From Bacteroidales bacterium (GTDB taxonomy: Bacteria; Bacteroidota; Bacteroidia; Bacteroidales; PWNQ01): DNA of 43,297 nucleotides. The stretch lies in the NCBI GenBank assembly GCA_021738505.1, contig JAIPBW010000023.1, positions 1 through 43,297 of the forward strand, given 5' to 3'. Position numbers and translations under genes: made by a program. Each line of letters opens with the position of its first letter. The first letter of the stretch is position 1. The notes beneath the pieces were generated by a model, which worked only from the letters and a program-made list of their open reading frames with translations, made no database searches and was not told where the DNA came from. This document shows, in pieces, positions 15,015 to 23,916 of the stretch.

Positions 15015-16505
15015 ATGGAATTTGGGTGGCTTTCCTTAATACCGGCAATTGTTACGATTGTTGTGGCTTTATCGACGAAACGTGTGGCTTTAGCTCTGTT
15101 TTTTGGCGTAGTTGCAGGAGCTTTTACCATTGAAGCAGGAGCTCTGAAAGATTCGTTATTTAGTATTTGGGATTATCTGTTGCTATCGTTTACAGATCCG
15201 GAGCGTCTGCGCATTGTTTTATTTATTTTGCTTATCGGCGGAATGCTTCAGATCATATATAAAGCGGGAGGATATGATGCCTTTGCCGGTCGTTTGAGTA
15301 AACGGTTAAGCAACGGAAGGCGCTCGCGAGTTACTACCTGGGGCATCTCCATGTTGCTTTTCTTTGATGATTATGCCAATGTGCTTATTTCCGGAGCCTC
15401 AATGAGAAATATTAATATGCGCAATGGCGTAAGCCCTGCTCTGCTGGCATATATCGTTGATGTAGTAGCTATTATGGCCAGTGTAATGATTATCTCTACA
15501 TGGGCTGCTTTTGAAGGCGCGGTAATGGTTGATGCTGCTGAAAAAATCGGACGTGAAGGATCGCTCACTTTATTCTTCTTAGAATCTCTGCCGTATCATT
15601 TTTATACCTATTTGGCTATCATTCTTGCTTTTGTGGTTGCTTTCAGCGGGAAATGGTTTGGCTATAAGTTGGACAATAAATTGTATTCGGATAATACAGA
15701 TGAAAACAATAAAGCAAACGGAAAAGCCTCTTATGTCGTCATTCCGGTGATTACACTTATCGGTTCTGCCCTTATCGGACTTTTTGCTTCCGGGACATAT
15801 TTTTTATTGCAAGACGGACAAAGCTTTACGCTAATCAATATATTAGGGAATGCTCCTTCCGTAGATGTCTTAATAATGAGTACGGTGCTGGCGATAATTG
15901 TGCTGTTATTCCGTCTTTACCGGGATAAAAAGTTAACCGGAAATGAAGGGAAAAGCTTGCTTAAAGGAATGCGCAGCATGGTTGATGTAAGTCTTGTTAT
16001 TTTTATGGCTACCGGCCTGGCTGCAGTATCTTCCGATTTAGGCACAGGCACATTTATTACGAGCTCATTTTCCGGGTACATAACTCCGGAAGTATTACCG
16101 GCCTTGATATTTATTATTTCTATGCTGATAACTGTTGCCACAGGATTTAGTTGGTCGTCCATGGCAATTGTTATGCCTATAGCTTATCAAATGGCTGCTG
16201 CTGAGGGGATGTCAGAGCTAATCCCCATATTATCAGCTGCTGTCGTAAGTGGAGCTGTCTCCGGAGAACACATGATACCTTATTCAGAGAAAGCAGTGAT
16301 GACTGCAGCAGCGTGCCGGATTAGCCCGGTTTATCACATTCGTACGCAAATTTTACAGACCCTGACTGTTTTCACAGGCGGTGTGATTGCTTTTATCCTT
16401 ATTGGTTTTCAAACTCCACTCATAGTATCATTTTTGGCCGGCCTGGCTTTTGTTTTGATGATGCATCTGGTTTTTGCACGCAAATCAGTTATGAAAACGG
16501 AATAA
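15015..16505 (+). CDS. NhaC-family antiporter (Na+/H+ or amino acid/amine exchange)
   Basis: 496 residues with about eleven to twelve hydrophobic helices and no signal peptide. It begins SLIPAIVTIVVALSTKRVALALFFGV, the usual start of the NhaC family. The conserved core includes FFDDYANVLISG (about 115-126), with its acidic residues in a helix, and a second-half repeat with VATGFSWSSMAIVMPIAY. Known family members exchange Na+ for H+, or malate for lactate. Some NhaC-like proteins have been predicted as lysine transporters because lysine riboswitches control them. Lying 11 bases after a basic amino acid decarboxylase, it may import the amino acid or export the amine, or simply support pH homeostasis. 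Confidence 0.85.
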   Translation: MEFGWLSLIPAIVTIVVALSTKRVALALFFGVVAGAFTIEAGALKDSLFSIWDYLLLSFTDPERLRIVLFILLIGGMLQIIYKAGGYDAFAGRLSKRLSNGRRSRVTTWGISMLLFFDDYANVLISGASMRNINMRNGVSPALLAYIVDVVAIMASVMIISTWAAFEGAVMVDAAEKIGREGSLTLFFLESLPYHFYTYLAIILAFVVAFSGKWFGYKLDNKLYSDNTDENNKANGKASYVVIPVITLIGSALIGLFASGTYFLLQDGQSFTLINILGNAPSVDVLIMSTVLAIIVLLFRLYRDKKLTGNEGKSLLKGMRSMVDVSLVIFMATGLAAVSSDLGTGTFITSSFSGYITPEVLPALIFIISMLITVATGFSWSSMAIVMPIAYQMAAAEGMSELIPILSAAVVSGAVSGEHMIPYSEKAVMTAAACRISPVYHIRTQILQTLTVFTGGVIAFILIGFQTPLIVSFLAGLAFVLMMHLVFARKSVMKTE

Positions 16506-17057
16506 TCAGGAGTGGTTAGGATTCTTTAGAAAACTTGATTCCGGCGCTTTATTATGAAAAGAGAAGTAAAAGTATATTTTCACTTACCCTGGTCAATAGT
16601 TATATAACCAGTGTTTTACAGTCTTTTTAACAGCCGGGCCTGACATTTTTTTGAAGCAAACTCAAACAGAGATTAGAAAATACGAAGAGATTATTTTAAC
16701 GGACAGGAAACAAAAAATTAAAATTGATGTTTATAATTTTAGTTTGATAATGAGGATTTAGAAGTTTTTTGTCAGGGAGATTATAAATTGCACTAATGCT
16801 GTAATTATGATTTTAGCTTTATAATTAATATCTTTGTGCCCATAAAATGAGAATCATCCCGAAAAAAAGGGAATATTAGCAATAAATTCTAAAAAGGTTT
16901 ATTGGCAAAGAATAAAAATCGTTCATTATTTTTGGCACTAAAATAAAGTATTATTATACCTGAAAACTTATAAAAACTATTCGATTATTATAAACCGTAA
17001 AACTGGTAAATTACATCAGGCAAAAAGCATTTAAGTTTTATACAGAAAAAGAACACA
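16506..17057. other. AT-rich intergenic region with tandem promoter boxes
   Basis: No gene found in 552 bases. Two TAnnTTTG boxes point toward the FabH-like gene: TATCTTTG at 16829-16836 and TATTTTTG at 16927-16934. No hairpin with a T tract is evident after the NhaC-family gene. Confidence 0.6.
16927..16934 (+). promoter_or_regulatory. -7 promoter box (TATTTTTG) upstream of the FabH-like gene
   Basis: Exact TAnnTTTG match with a TTG at 16902-16904, leaving a leader of about 115 bases. A second box lies at 16829-16836, so two start sites are possible. Confidence 0.45.
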
Positions 17058-18140
17058 ATGAGCAAAGATATTTATAGTGTAATTACAGGGACAGGCAGTT
17101 ATATACCCAAGAAACGAGTAAAAAACGAAGATTTTCTAAATAACACTTTTTACGAAGCAAACGGTGAAAGGATTCCCAAATCCAATGAAGAGATAATCCA
17201 AAAGTTTGCTGAGATCACAACTATTAAGGAACGCCTGAATGTTAGTGATGATCTTTTAACTTCCGATATTGGTTATTTTGCAGCTCTGGAAGCCATCAAA
17301 GATGCAAATATCGATAAAGAAGAACTTGACTACATCATTCTTGCCCAAAACTTTGGCGATATTAATCCGGGAACAAATCGTACTGACATCGTTCCTTCGC
17401 TTGCAGCACGAGTCAAACAAAAGCTTGAGATTGAAAATCCTTTTTGTGTTGCTTATGACCTGCCTTTTGGCTGTCCCGGCTGGTTGCAGGGAATTATTCA
17501 GGCTGATTATTATATCAAGTCAGGAGATTCAAAAAAGATACTGGTAATCGGAGCAGATATTTTATCCAGAGTTTCCGATCCACATGACAGAGACAGCATG
17601 ATTTATGCTGATGGTGCAGGAGCTACAATTCTTGAAGCAAAAGAAAGCGAGCAACCCATTGGCATCCTGGCTCATAAAACCCGTTCGGATACTTTGCATT
17701 ATTCCCAGATGCTTTATATGGGCCCATCCAATAACCCGGATTATGAAAATCCGGAAGACTTATTTTTGAAAATGAACGGACGCAAGCTATACCAATATGC
17801 TTTGGAAAATGTACCGGATGCCATTCAGGCTTGTCTTCAAAAAAGCAATACCGAACTCAGGGACGTAAAGAAAGTGCTTATCCATCAGGCTAATGGAAAA
17901 ATGGATGAAGCCATCCTTAAGCGCTTATACCGCTTGTATAATATAAAAAGCGATCCGGAAAAGAATATGCCAATGAATATTTCATGGATGGGAAATTCTT
18001 CCGTAGCCACGATACCTACCTTATTGGATATGATTTTGAAAGGGCAAATGGAAACACATGAAATTAATCCGGGTGATATTATCGTCTTTGCTTCCGTTGG
18101 AGCAGGAATGAATATCAATGCATTGTCATACAAGATGTAA
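17058..18140 (+). CDS. 3-oxoacyl-ACP synthase III family protein (FabH-like)
   Basis: 360 residues with the thiolase fold. The catalytic triad is present: Cys139 in LPFGCPGWLQG, His276 in LIHQANGKMDEA, and Asn313 in SWMGNSSVAT. FabH condenses an acyl-CoA primer with malonyl-ACP to start fatty acid synthesis, and relatives make other beta-keto or beta-hydroxy compounds. This protein is longer than housekeeping FabH (about 320-335), with extra sequence at about 30-60, and has no fab genes next to it. It may thus be a specialised paralogue with an unusual primer. It is monocistronic behind a long AT-rich leader. Confidence 0.88.
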   Translation: MSKDIYSVITGTGSYIPKKRVKNEDFLNNTFYEANGERIPKSNEEIIQKFAEITTIKERLNVSDDLLTSDIGYFAALEAIKDANIDKEELDYIILAQNFGDINPGTNRTDIVPSLAARVKQKLEIENPFCVAYDLPFGCPGWLQGIIQADYYIKSGDSKKILVIGADILSRVSDPHDRDSMIYADGAGATILEAKESEQPIGILAHKTRSDTLHYSQMLYMGPSNNPDYENPEDLFLKMNGRKLYQYALENVPDAIQACLQKSNTELRDVKKVLIHQANGKMDEAILKRLYRLYNIKSDPEKNMPMNISWMGNSSVATIPTLLDMILKGQMETHEINPGDIIVFASVGAGMNINALSYKM

Positions 18141-18246
18141 AACCCCGGACTCGTTTTGATTTCTAACACCCTGAAAAAAAATAAGTTAAACCCGGACTAA
18201 AATAGGCGGGTTACGGTTCCAGTAGGCAGTTTTTGCTTGCGGGGTT

Positions 18247-18678
18247 TTATTTCTTTTTAAGATAGACCTGCGTATTGTCCTGGCTTAGGAGTATCAATTG
18301 GTCATTCGTTAATTCTTTTATTTCCCAGGTTGTATCCCCGTCAATAATGATGTGGCTTTGGTCTTCGGTAAATGAGAAATTCTTTTGTTTCAAGATCGTG
18401 TCCTCCCTGTTGATAATGTTGTATTTGTTATCTTTTGTAAATTCCATCGCTTCTACATTGTTCCTTGCTATGGAAAAGGCAAGAAGAGCTGACCCTAAAA
18501 CATCAGAGGTGTCTGCTGCCTGAATATCTTCAATATACCACTTTCCTGTGATTTTTTCCTGAGTGTGCTGATTGTTTTGACAGGCTAATAAGCCCGAAAG
18601 AAACAAAACGAATAAAATAAATTTCCTGATTTTCAAGATATATACGACTTTTTCTGCGGAGGAATTTCTATTCTTCAT
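18247..18678 (-). CDS. Small lipoprotein with lipocalin-like domain
   Basis: 143 residues. A signal peptide ends in the lipobox LSGLLAC (Cys33), so the protein should be lipid-anchored. The mature part starts after a short polar linker with ITGKWYIEDI, the GxW motif of lipocalin-like beta barrels. Alternating beta strands follow (MEFTKDNKYNI, SFTEDQSHIIIDGDTTWEI, QLILLSQDNTQVYLKKK). Members of this loose family in Bacteroidota have no assigned ligand. It lies tail-to-tail with the FabH-like gene and has its own promoter box upstream. Confidence 0.75.
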   Translation of the reverse strand: MKNRNSSAEKVVYILKIRKFILFVLFLSGLLACQNNQHTQEKITGKWYIEDIQAADTSDVLGSALLAFSIARNNVEAMEFTKDNKYNIINREDTILKQKNFSFTEDQSHIIIDGDTTWEIKELTNDQLILLSQDNTQVYLKKK

Positions 18679-18771
18679 ATTATTAATTTGATTAATTTAG
18701 TACTACTTGTTCTTGTTTTAAAGGAGTGTAACTTGCCCCGAATTTTCGGGTGTAATGAGTTTGACAATAGG

Positions 18772-18779
18772 CAAAAATA
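18772..18779 (-). promoter_or_regulatory. -7 promoter box (TATTTTTG) of the lipoprotein gene
   Basis: The plus strand reads CAAAAATA, about 93 bases before the ATG at 18678. This would give a leader of roughly 85 bases. Confidence 0.4.
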
Positions 18780-18855
18780 AGCAAAAGGAGATTATCAGTC
18801 AATAATTTTAGAATAAATGTAAATTTGGTACAAGGAAAATCAGGTTCTGAGATTG

Positions 18856-18885
18856 TTTGTTTTTTCATATTCCATACTATCTTTG
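18856..18885 (+). promoter_or_regulatory. Complete promoter of the dtd operon
   Basis: TTTG (18856-18859) and TATCTTTG (18878-18885) are 18 bases apart, the best -33/-7 pair in the window. Transcription would start near 18891 and the ATG follows at 18903. This excludes a longer in-frame protein starting at 18825. Confidence 0.7.
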
Positions 18886-18902
18886 CTAAAAAAAGAAAAA
18901 AC

Positions 18903-19355
18903 ATGAGAGCAATTTTACAGCGCACAAACCGTGCAGAAGTACGAGTAGAAGGTGAAGTCAAAGGAAAAATTGATCAGGGACTGGTTATTCTTTTAGGTGT
19001 TGAAGAGGCAGATGCTGAGGATGACATACAATGGCTGAGTGGGAAAATAGCCAAAATGCGGATTTTCGAAGATGAAGAAAGGAAAATGAATAAATCCCTG
19101 ATGGATATCGGAGGGCGAATTTTATTGATTTCCCAGTTTACGCTTCATGCAAGTGTGAAGAAAGGAAATCGTCCTTCTTTTATCAAAGCCGCCAAACCGG
19201 AAAAATCGATCCCGGTTTATAATAAAGTTAAAAAACAGCTCGAAGAAGATACCAACACTATAGTAGAAACCGGCGAATTCGGCGCTTTTATGGAAGTCGA
19301 TTTCATTAATGATGGTCCGGTAACTATATTTTTGGACACCAAAAACAAAGAATAA
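18903..19355 (+). CDS. dtd: D-aminoacyl-tRNA deacylase
   Basis: 150 residues, the normal size. It hydrolyses D-amino acids (and glycine mischarged on tRNA-Ala) from tRNA, acting as a dimer. Signature motifs are present: the N-terminal MRAILQRTNRAEVRVEG, SQFTL (77-81) at the active site, and NDGPVT (136-141) with the Gly-cisPro pair that rejects L-amino acids. The ATG at 18903 is set by the promoter just upstream. The stop codon overlaps the next ATG by one base (TAATG), so it is translationally coupled to the MazG-like gene. Confidence 0.97.
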   Translation: MRAILQRTNRAEVRVEGEVKGKIDQGLVILLGVEEADAEDDIQWLSGKIAKMRIFEDEERKMNKSLMDIGGRILLISQFTLHASVKKGNRPSFIKAAKPEKSIPVYNKVKKQLEEDTNTIVETGEFGAFMEVDFINDGPVTIFLDTKNKE

Positions 19356-19681
19356 TGGAGATTAAAAAAGCCCAGAAACTTGTGGATGACTGGATACAGG
19401 AAAACGGGGTTCGTTATTTTAATGAACTAACCAATATGGCAATGCTTACAGAAGAAGTGGGTGAGCTGGCGCGAATTATAGCGCGCAAATATGGCGAGCA
19501 GTCCTTTAAATCCAGCGATGAAGACTACGATATGGCCGATGAAATGGCCGATGTACTGTGGGTGTTGATTTGCCTTGCGAATCAAACCGGTGTTGATCTG
19601 ACCCAAGCATTGAAGAATAATATTGAGAAAAAAACCAATCGTGATGTAGACCGCCATAAGAATAATGAAAAATTGCTGTAA
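19355..19681 (+). CDS. MazG-like nucleotide pyrophosphohydrolase
   Basis: 108 residues, a single MazG-type all-alpha domain. The metal-binding signature EExxE is E33-E34-x-x-E37 (LTEEVGELAR), and ExxD is E63-x-x-D66 (DEMADVLWVL). It hydrolyses NTPs or dNTPs to NMP and PPi; short single-domain forms are often house-cleaning enzymes. The partner Dtd also acts in quality control, and the one-base overlap shows they form an operon. The DUF5686 gene follows 26 bases later and may be part of the same transcript. Confidence 0.92.
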   Translation: MEIKKAQKLVDDWIQENGVRYFNELTNMAMLTEEVGELARIIARKYGEQSFKSSDEDYDMADEMADVLWVLICLANQTGVDLTQALKNNIEKKTNRDVDRHKNNEKLL

Positions 19682-19707
19682 TGCGAAAAATGCCGTGCTT
19701 ATAAAAT

Positions 19708-22233
19708 ATGATGTCCTGTATGAAAACTATGAGTCAGTACAAATATTATCTGATCTTTTTGTGGATCCTGTTTATCGGAAATTCTGCCGCTTTAAATGCA
19801 CAGACAATTATTAAAGGAACAGTTGTTGACCGGCAGACCAATGAGCCTTTGTCCTTTGCCAATGTTACGGCTCCGGGTTCCAGCCTTGGAGACATGACGG
19901 ACATTAATGGCAAGTTTTCGATTCAATTTCATACCTCTGTGGACTCGATTGTCGTAACCTATGTAGGTTACAAAAAGAAAACCATTGGTCTCGATAATAA
20001 GGATTATTATAAAATCGGACTCCAACCGGTAGATTTTGAATTGTCAGAAGTAACTGTTACCCCCGGAAAAAATCCGGCACACAGAATTATTAAAAATGCT
20101 GTTGAAAACCGGGATGCAAACAATCCCCAATCCGAAGGTGCATTTAAGTTGGAGACCTACAATAAGATCATTGCCAATATCGACAAGGATTTATGGCGCA
20201 CAGATACCAGCAAGCTGGACAGCAGTCAGATGGACCTCAGGGAAGAGTTTTCTGATAAGAATCTGTTCATTATGGAAACGGCCTCAAGGCGGTTTTTTGA
20301 AGCCCCCGATAAAACAAAAGAAGAAGTACTGCATACGCAGGTTTCAGGCATGAAGAGTCCGTTTTTCTTCATTATTGCTTCTCAGCTTCAGTCATTTACT
20401 TTTTATGAGGATTTGGTCAATGTTGGTGGCTATCGATTAGTCAATCCAATCAGTCCGGGAAGTACCAAAAAATATTGGTTTCGCATAGAAGATACTACTT
20501 ATGTTAATGGCCCCAAAGACACTGTCTTCACGATCAGTTTTAAAAAACGCGGCGATCGCAGTTTTAAAGGAATGAAGGGAGTTGTAAATATTGGAAGTGA
20601 TGATTTTGCTATACGATCCGTTATCGCAAGCCCGGATGTCTCTTTGCAACAAGCTGCAGAAAACCGTGGTAAAGATTCAACAAATCGTCGCGATAGTGCA
20701 AACACGAAAAAAGATAAAAAGAATTCAGAATCTGCGATTGAAATTGAAATACAACAAAAATATGAAAAAGTAGAAGGGAAGAAATGGTTTCCGGATCAGT
20801 TGAATATGGATATTACATTAAATTCGGCGACAATAAATGGATTTCCTGTGATTGTTCAGGCAAGGAGCTATATTCAAAATGTAGAAATGAAAGAAAACAT
20901 CAAAAATAAAGTCTTTGATGAGAATTATCTGGAGATGAACAGGAATGCTGCAAAGCGCAATGACTCTTTAATGAGTTTATACCGAAGGGATTCCCTGACT
21001 TATAAAGAAAGAAATACCTACACTACTATTGACAGTATTAGTGAGGAATATGATCTGGAGAAAAAAATCAAAGCATATCGCATGCTTTTGGAGGGATACA
21101 TTCCCTGGGGACCTCTGAATTTTGCATTGGATAAATTTGTGAATTACAATGTATATGAAGGTTTTCGGTTAGGTGCCGGCATCAGTCTCAATGAGCAGTT
21201 TTCCGGAAAAATTCATCCGATGGTATATGCAGGCTGGGGAACAAAAGATCATACCTGGAAATACGGCGGAGAGCTTGAAGTGGAGGTTTGGGAAAAACAT
21301 GAGGTTTCGCTGAAAGCAAAATACCATAACGATTTACGGGAAACAGGAGCCTTACCTGAATTTGAAAGCAAAGGTTTGCTAAGCAGATACAATCTGCGCA
21401 ATTATTTGATCAATAAGATGGACAAAGAAGAACTGGGGAGTTTGTCTGCTAAATTCCGGATGTTAAAATATGCCGAAGTAGAAGCCGGCCTCCGGCGCCG
21501 GGATATTCAGATCTTTGATGATTATCGCTTTGGCAGTTACAGGGATCATGCTTTTATAGGCATTAATGAATTCCGTTCAGCTGAAGTTTTTGCTCAACTG
21601 CGTTTTGCTTTCCGGGAACGACACGTTAAAACGCCGGGGAATAAATATTCTTTGGGAACGAGTTATCCGGTGTTATGGTTGAATTATACACGGGGTGTGA
21701 ATATCTTAAACGGACAGCTTGAGTTTGATAAAGTAGATTTGCAAATTCAGAAAACATTCCGCACCAAATATTTAGGAAATACCGATGCATTAATCCGCGC
21801 CGGAAAAACTTCTGATAACATACCCGTCTCACTACAATATGCCGGGTTTGGCAGTTATTACGATTTTGCGATTGCTTGTCCGGGTACATTCAATACCATG
21901 CGGATAAACGAATTTGCAGCCAATGAATATGTAGCTGTGCATCTGGAGCATGATTTTAAGAAACATTTATTCCGCTGGGAAAATTTCCGGCCTTCTATAG
22001 CCATTGCAAGTTCGGCGATGTGGGGAAACTGGAATGGCGAGCAATATCAAAGCAATACCGGATATAAGCAATTGAACAAAGGGTATTTTGAGTCCGGTGT
22101 GATGATTAACAGCATATTGAAGAGTTCAATATCCGCTTTGGGGTTAGGCTTTTACTACCGGTATGGACCGTATAGTCTGGATACATTCCGGGATAATTTG
22201 TCTATAAAAGTAACAATGAGCTTACTTCTTTGA
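19708..22233 (+). CDS. Outer membrane DUF5686 protein with N-terminal carboxypeptidase-regulatory-like domain
   Basis: 841 residues. Several ATGs lie at the start (19708, 19711, 19720, 19729), and the signal peptide ends SAALNAQ whichever is used. A carboxypeptidase-D regulatory-like beta sandwich follows (TIIKGTVVDRQTNEPLSFANV ... VVTYVGYKKKT, about 35-105), as in TonB-dependent receptors. The DUF5686 region fills the rest, ending in amphipathic beta strands of a likely outer-membrane barrel. A low-complexity Asp/Lys/Asn stretch (about 320-345) is probably a loop. There is no TonB plug domain, so it is not a standard SusC receptor. Function is unknown; the family is widespread in Bacteroidota. 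It converges with the methyltransferase gene. Confidence 0.88.
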   Translation: MMSCMKTMSQYKYYLIFLWILFIGNSAALNAQTIIKGTVVDRQTNEPLSFANVTAPGSSLGDMTDINGKFSIQFHTSVDSIVVTYVGYKKKTIGLDNKDYYKIGLQPVDFELSEVTVTPGKNPAHRIIKNAVENRDANNPQSEGAFKLETYNKIIANIDKDLWRTDTSKLDSSQMDLREEFSDKNLFIMETASRRFFEAPDKTKEEVLHTQVSGMKSPFFFIIASQLQSFTFYEDLVNVGGYRLVNPISPGSTKKYWFRIEDTTYVNGPKDTVFTISFKKRGDRSFKGMKGVVNIGSDDFAIRSVIASPDVSLQQAAENRGKDSTNRRDSANTKKDKKNSESAIEIEIQQKYEKVEGKKWFPDQLNMDITLNSATINGFPVIVQARSYIQNVEMKENIKNKVFDENYLEMNRNAAKRNDSLMSLYRRDSLTYKERNTYTTIDSISEEYDLEKKIKAYRMLLEGYIPWGPLNFALDKFVNYNVYEGFRLGAGISLNEQFSGKIHPMVYAGWGTKDHTWKYGGELEVEVWEKHEVSLKAKYHNDLRETGALPEFESKGLLSRYNLRNYLINKMDKEELGSLSAKFRMLKYAEVEAGLRRRDIQIFDDYRFGSYRDHAFIGINEFRSAEVFAQLRFAFRERHVKTPGNKYSLGTSYPVLWLNYTRGVNILNGQLEFDKVDLQIQKTFRTKYLGNTDALIRAGKTSDNIPVSLQYAGFGSYYDFAIACPGTFNTMRINEFAANEYVAVHLEHDFKKHLFRWENFRPSIAIASSAMWGNWNGEQYQSNTGYKQLNKGYFESGVMINSILKSSISALGLGFYYRYGPYSLDTFRDNLSIKVTMSLLL

Positions 22234-22260
22234 CTATCGTTAGTCTTGTCAATCCTTGAG

Positions 22261-22869
22261 TTATATCTTTCTAAATATTCGTAAAGCAACTGTTTTTCCG
22301 AAGAAATAATGAGTTTCTGTGATTTCCAGGTTCAAATCTCCGGTTAAAAATTCCATTTGACCCGAAGCAAGATATTTTCGAAAATTCCGGTAATGGTCTC
22401 CGCCCACAAAATATTCAATGGCTTTCAGGGCTGTTTTCATAAATTTGGATGATCGGTCTGTGAAATCGTAATCAATGAGCATCAAAGAACCACTGGGTTG
22501 CGTAATTCTTATCATTTCTTTTATAACACTGCGGGCTGTATCAGCAGGCATTTCATGTAAGGATAGAGTTGTCATAGCCATATCAAACCGGCTGTCGGGA
22601 TATTCTGTTTGACTGGCATCGCCTTTTTTGCATTGCGTTTTCTCTGAACTTTTTGAAGCCTGCTGTAGCATCATATCATTCAAATCCACGCCGGTAGCGT
22701 CAATGTTGGCCGAATTAAGGTACTTGATTTGATGACCCGTGCCACAGCACATGTCAATAACGCTTTTAGCATGATAGTGCTTTGCGAGTTGCGCTACACG
22801 TTTGCGCAATTTATGGATAAATGGATGTAAGAGAACATCGTATACCGGGGCAAAATAATATTCGTTCAT
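22261..22869 (-). CDS. Class I SAM-dependent methyltransferase
   Basis: 202 residues. Motif I for AdoMet binding is VIDMCCGTGHQ. The acidic end of strand 2 is TGVDLNDMML, and motif IV is in MTTLSLHEMP. A UbiE/Methyltransf_11-type fold follows (QPSGSLMLIDYDF). The N-terminal YYFAPVYDVLLHPFIHKLR suggests small-molecule or lipid substrates, but the acceptor is unknown. There is no signal peptide. It sits tail-to-tail with the DUF5686 gene and downstream, on the same strand, of a terminator that closes the TonB-C-like gene. Confidence 0.88.
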   Translation of the reverse strand: MNEYYFAPVYDVLLHPFIHKLRKRVAQLAKHYHAKSVIDMCCGTGHQIKYLNSANIDATGVDLNDMMLQQASKSSEKTQCKKGDASQTEYPDSRFDMAMTTLSLHEMPADTARSVIKEMIRITQPSGSLMLIDYDFTDRSSKFMKTALKAIEYFVGGDHYRNFRKYLASGQMEFLTGDLNLEITETHYFFGKTVALRIFRKI

Positions 22870-22943
22870 TTAACAAATGTCGGTTAAAGGGGTTTTAACA
22901 GACCAACAAATGAGAAGGAAAAAGTTCACAAATTTTTGGCTAT

Positions 22944-22978
22944 AAAAAAAGGCCACCCGGTATGTGAGGTGACCTTTT
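22944..22978 (-). terminator. Rho-independent terminator of the TonB-C-like gene
   Basis: GGCCACC (22951-22957) pairs with GGTGACC (22968-22974) with one mismatch, extended by A4/T4 pairs. On the minus strand it is followed by seven T. It lies just past the stop at 22996, so it should end that transcript and separate it from the methyltransferase gene. Confidence 0.75.
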
Positions 22979-22995
22979 CGTTTTGACAACTCAGG

Positions 22996-23328
22996 TTACA
23001 ACAGATGAAAGTCAAAGTGCATCTGATATTTTTCTTTTTTGGCATCCACAAACTTAGAAGCGTCCATGCCGTCAAGCTCTTCCAGGACATAATTTTTCAA
23101 TGGAATGCAATCGGAATTTAATTGCTCTACTTTGATTTTTCCATCTTCTGTTAATGAGAACTCTACCCATACAGTACCTTCGAGGTTTTCTTCAACAGCA
23201 AACTCAGGGTATTCAATAGCTTGCTTTACGGTTTGTTTTAGCATTGCTGTGTCGTCTTCATCGGCATGTGCTGTGGTGAAACTTAAGAGGCCGATGACCA
23301 TTGCTAATGTGAAAAGTTTTGCGTTCAT
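22996..23328 (-). CDS. Small secreted protein with TonB C-terminal-like domain
   Basis: 110 residues. A signal peptide of about 22 residues ends TTAHA. The rest resembles a lone TonB C-terminal domain: VKQAIEYPEFAVEENLEGTV is the classic opening, followed by VWVEFSLTEDGKIKV. The closing part differs from true TonB. There is no membrane anchor or Pro-rich spacer, so it cannot energise receptors as TonB does. Free periplasmic forms of this domain are common in Bacteroidota with unknown roles. It is monocistronic with its own terminator. Confidence 0.8.
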   Translation of the reverse strand: MNAKLFTLAMVIGLLSFTTAHADEDDTAMLKQTVKQAIEYPEFAVEENLEGTVWVEFSLTEDGKIKVEQLNSDCIPLKNYVLEELDGMDASKFVDAKKEKYQMHFDFHLL

Positions 23329-23472
23329 AATTGTATTATTTTTAGGTTTAGGTTGTTGGTTTGTTAATGTGACGCAGACCTGTATGTTTTTGTTACAAAC
23401 TATTTTATAGAAATTTATATAATCTTCTGGAATTCCCGTCTTTATTGCAATAACTAATTTGATAAAATCTTA

Positions 23473-23480
23473 TAACTTTG
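23473..23480 (+). promoter_or_regulatory. -7 promoter box (TAACTTTG) of the GNAT gene
   Basis: Matches TAnnTTTG and ends only four bases before the ATG at 23485. Transcription should start at or just inside the start codon. A second in-frame ATG follows at 23491. Confidence 0.55.
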
Positions 23481-23484
23481 CCTC

Positions 23485-23916
23485 ATGACTATGCAGATAA
23501 AAAAGTTTAACTACCCGGAAACCGGGTTAATGGATCAGGCTTTTAAAATCCGGGAAAAGGTTTTTATCCGGGAACAGGGCGTTCCTGAGGACCTGGAAAA
23601 AGATTCTTCCGACCGGGATGCGGTGCATTACATTTTGTTTGATGAGGAAAAACCTATAGCAACAGCCCGCAGAAGAAAAACTACGAATGGAATAAAACTG
23701 GAACGTTTTGCTGTATTAAGCGAATACCGTAATCACGGCATAGGCTCTAAAGTTTTGCATTTTGTGCTTGAAGATTTGAAAAACGAGGATACCACAATTT
23801 ACCTGAATTCACAGGAAAAAGCAGTCCCTTTTTATGAACGCTACGGATTTGTGAAATCCGGCGAACCATTTATGGAAGCGGGAATAAGACATTTTCTGAT
23901 GTATTACAATGCGTAA
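23485..23916 (+). CDS. GNAT family N-acetyltransferase
   Basis: 143 residues (141 if the ATG at 23491 is used). The fold is clear: IREKVFIREQGVPEDLEKD opens the family as in ElaA/YjcF-type proteins. Strand 4 with LERFAVLSEYRNHGIGSKVL carries the acetyl-CoA pyrophosphate loop R-N-H-G-I-G. NSQEKAVPFYERYGFVKSGE is the C-terminal signature. It transfers acetyl from acetyl-CoA to an unknown amine. The promoter box is so close that the mRNA may be leaderless. Its 3' end overlaps the convergent PHP gene by 13 bases. Confidence 0.9.
   Translation: MTMQIKKFNYPETGLMDQAFKIREKVFIREQGVPEDLEKDSSDRDAVHYILFDEEKPIATARRRKTTNGIKLERFAVLSEYRNHGIGSKVLHFVLEDLKNEDTTIYLNSQEKAVPFYERYGFVKSGEPFMEAGIRHFLMYYNA

Noticed and set aside
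18139-18248. AAAACCCCG and CGGGGTTTT arms between the FabH-like and lipoprotein genes
   Set aside because: The nine-base arms are 92 bases apart and overlap both stop codons. This is too long a loop for a convincing terminator.
18825-18902. N-terminal extension of dtd
   Set aside because: The best promoter in the window lies inside this extension, and Dtd proteins begin MRA-I/V-x-Q-R.
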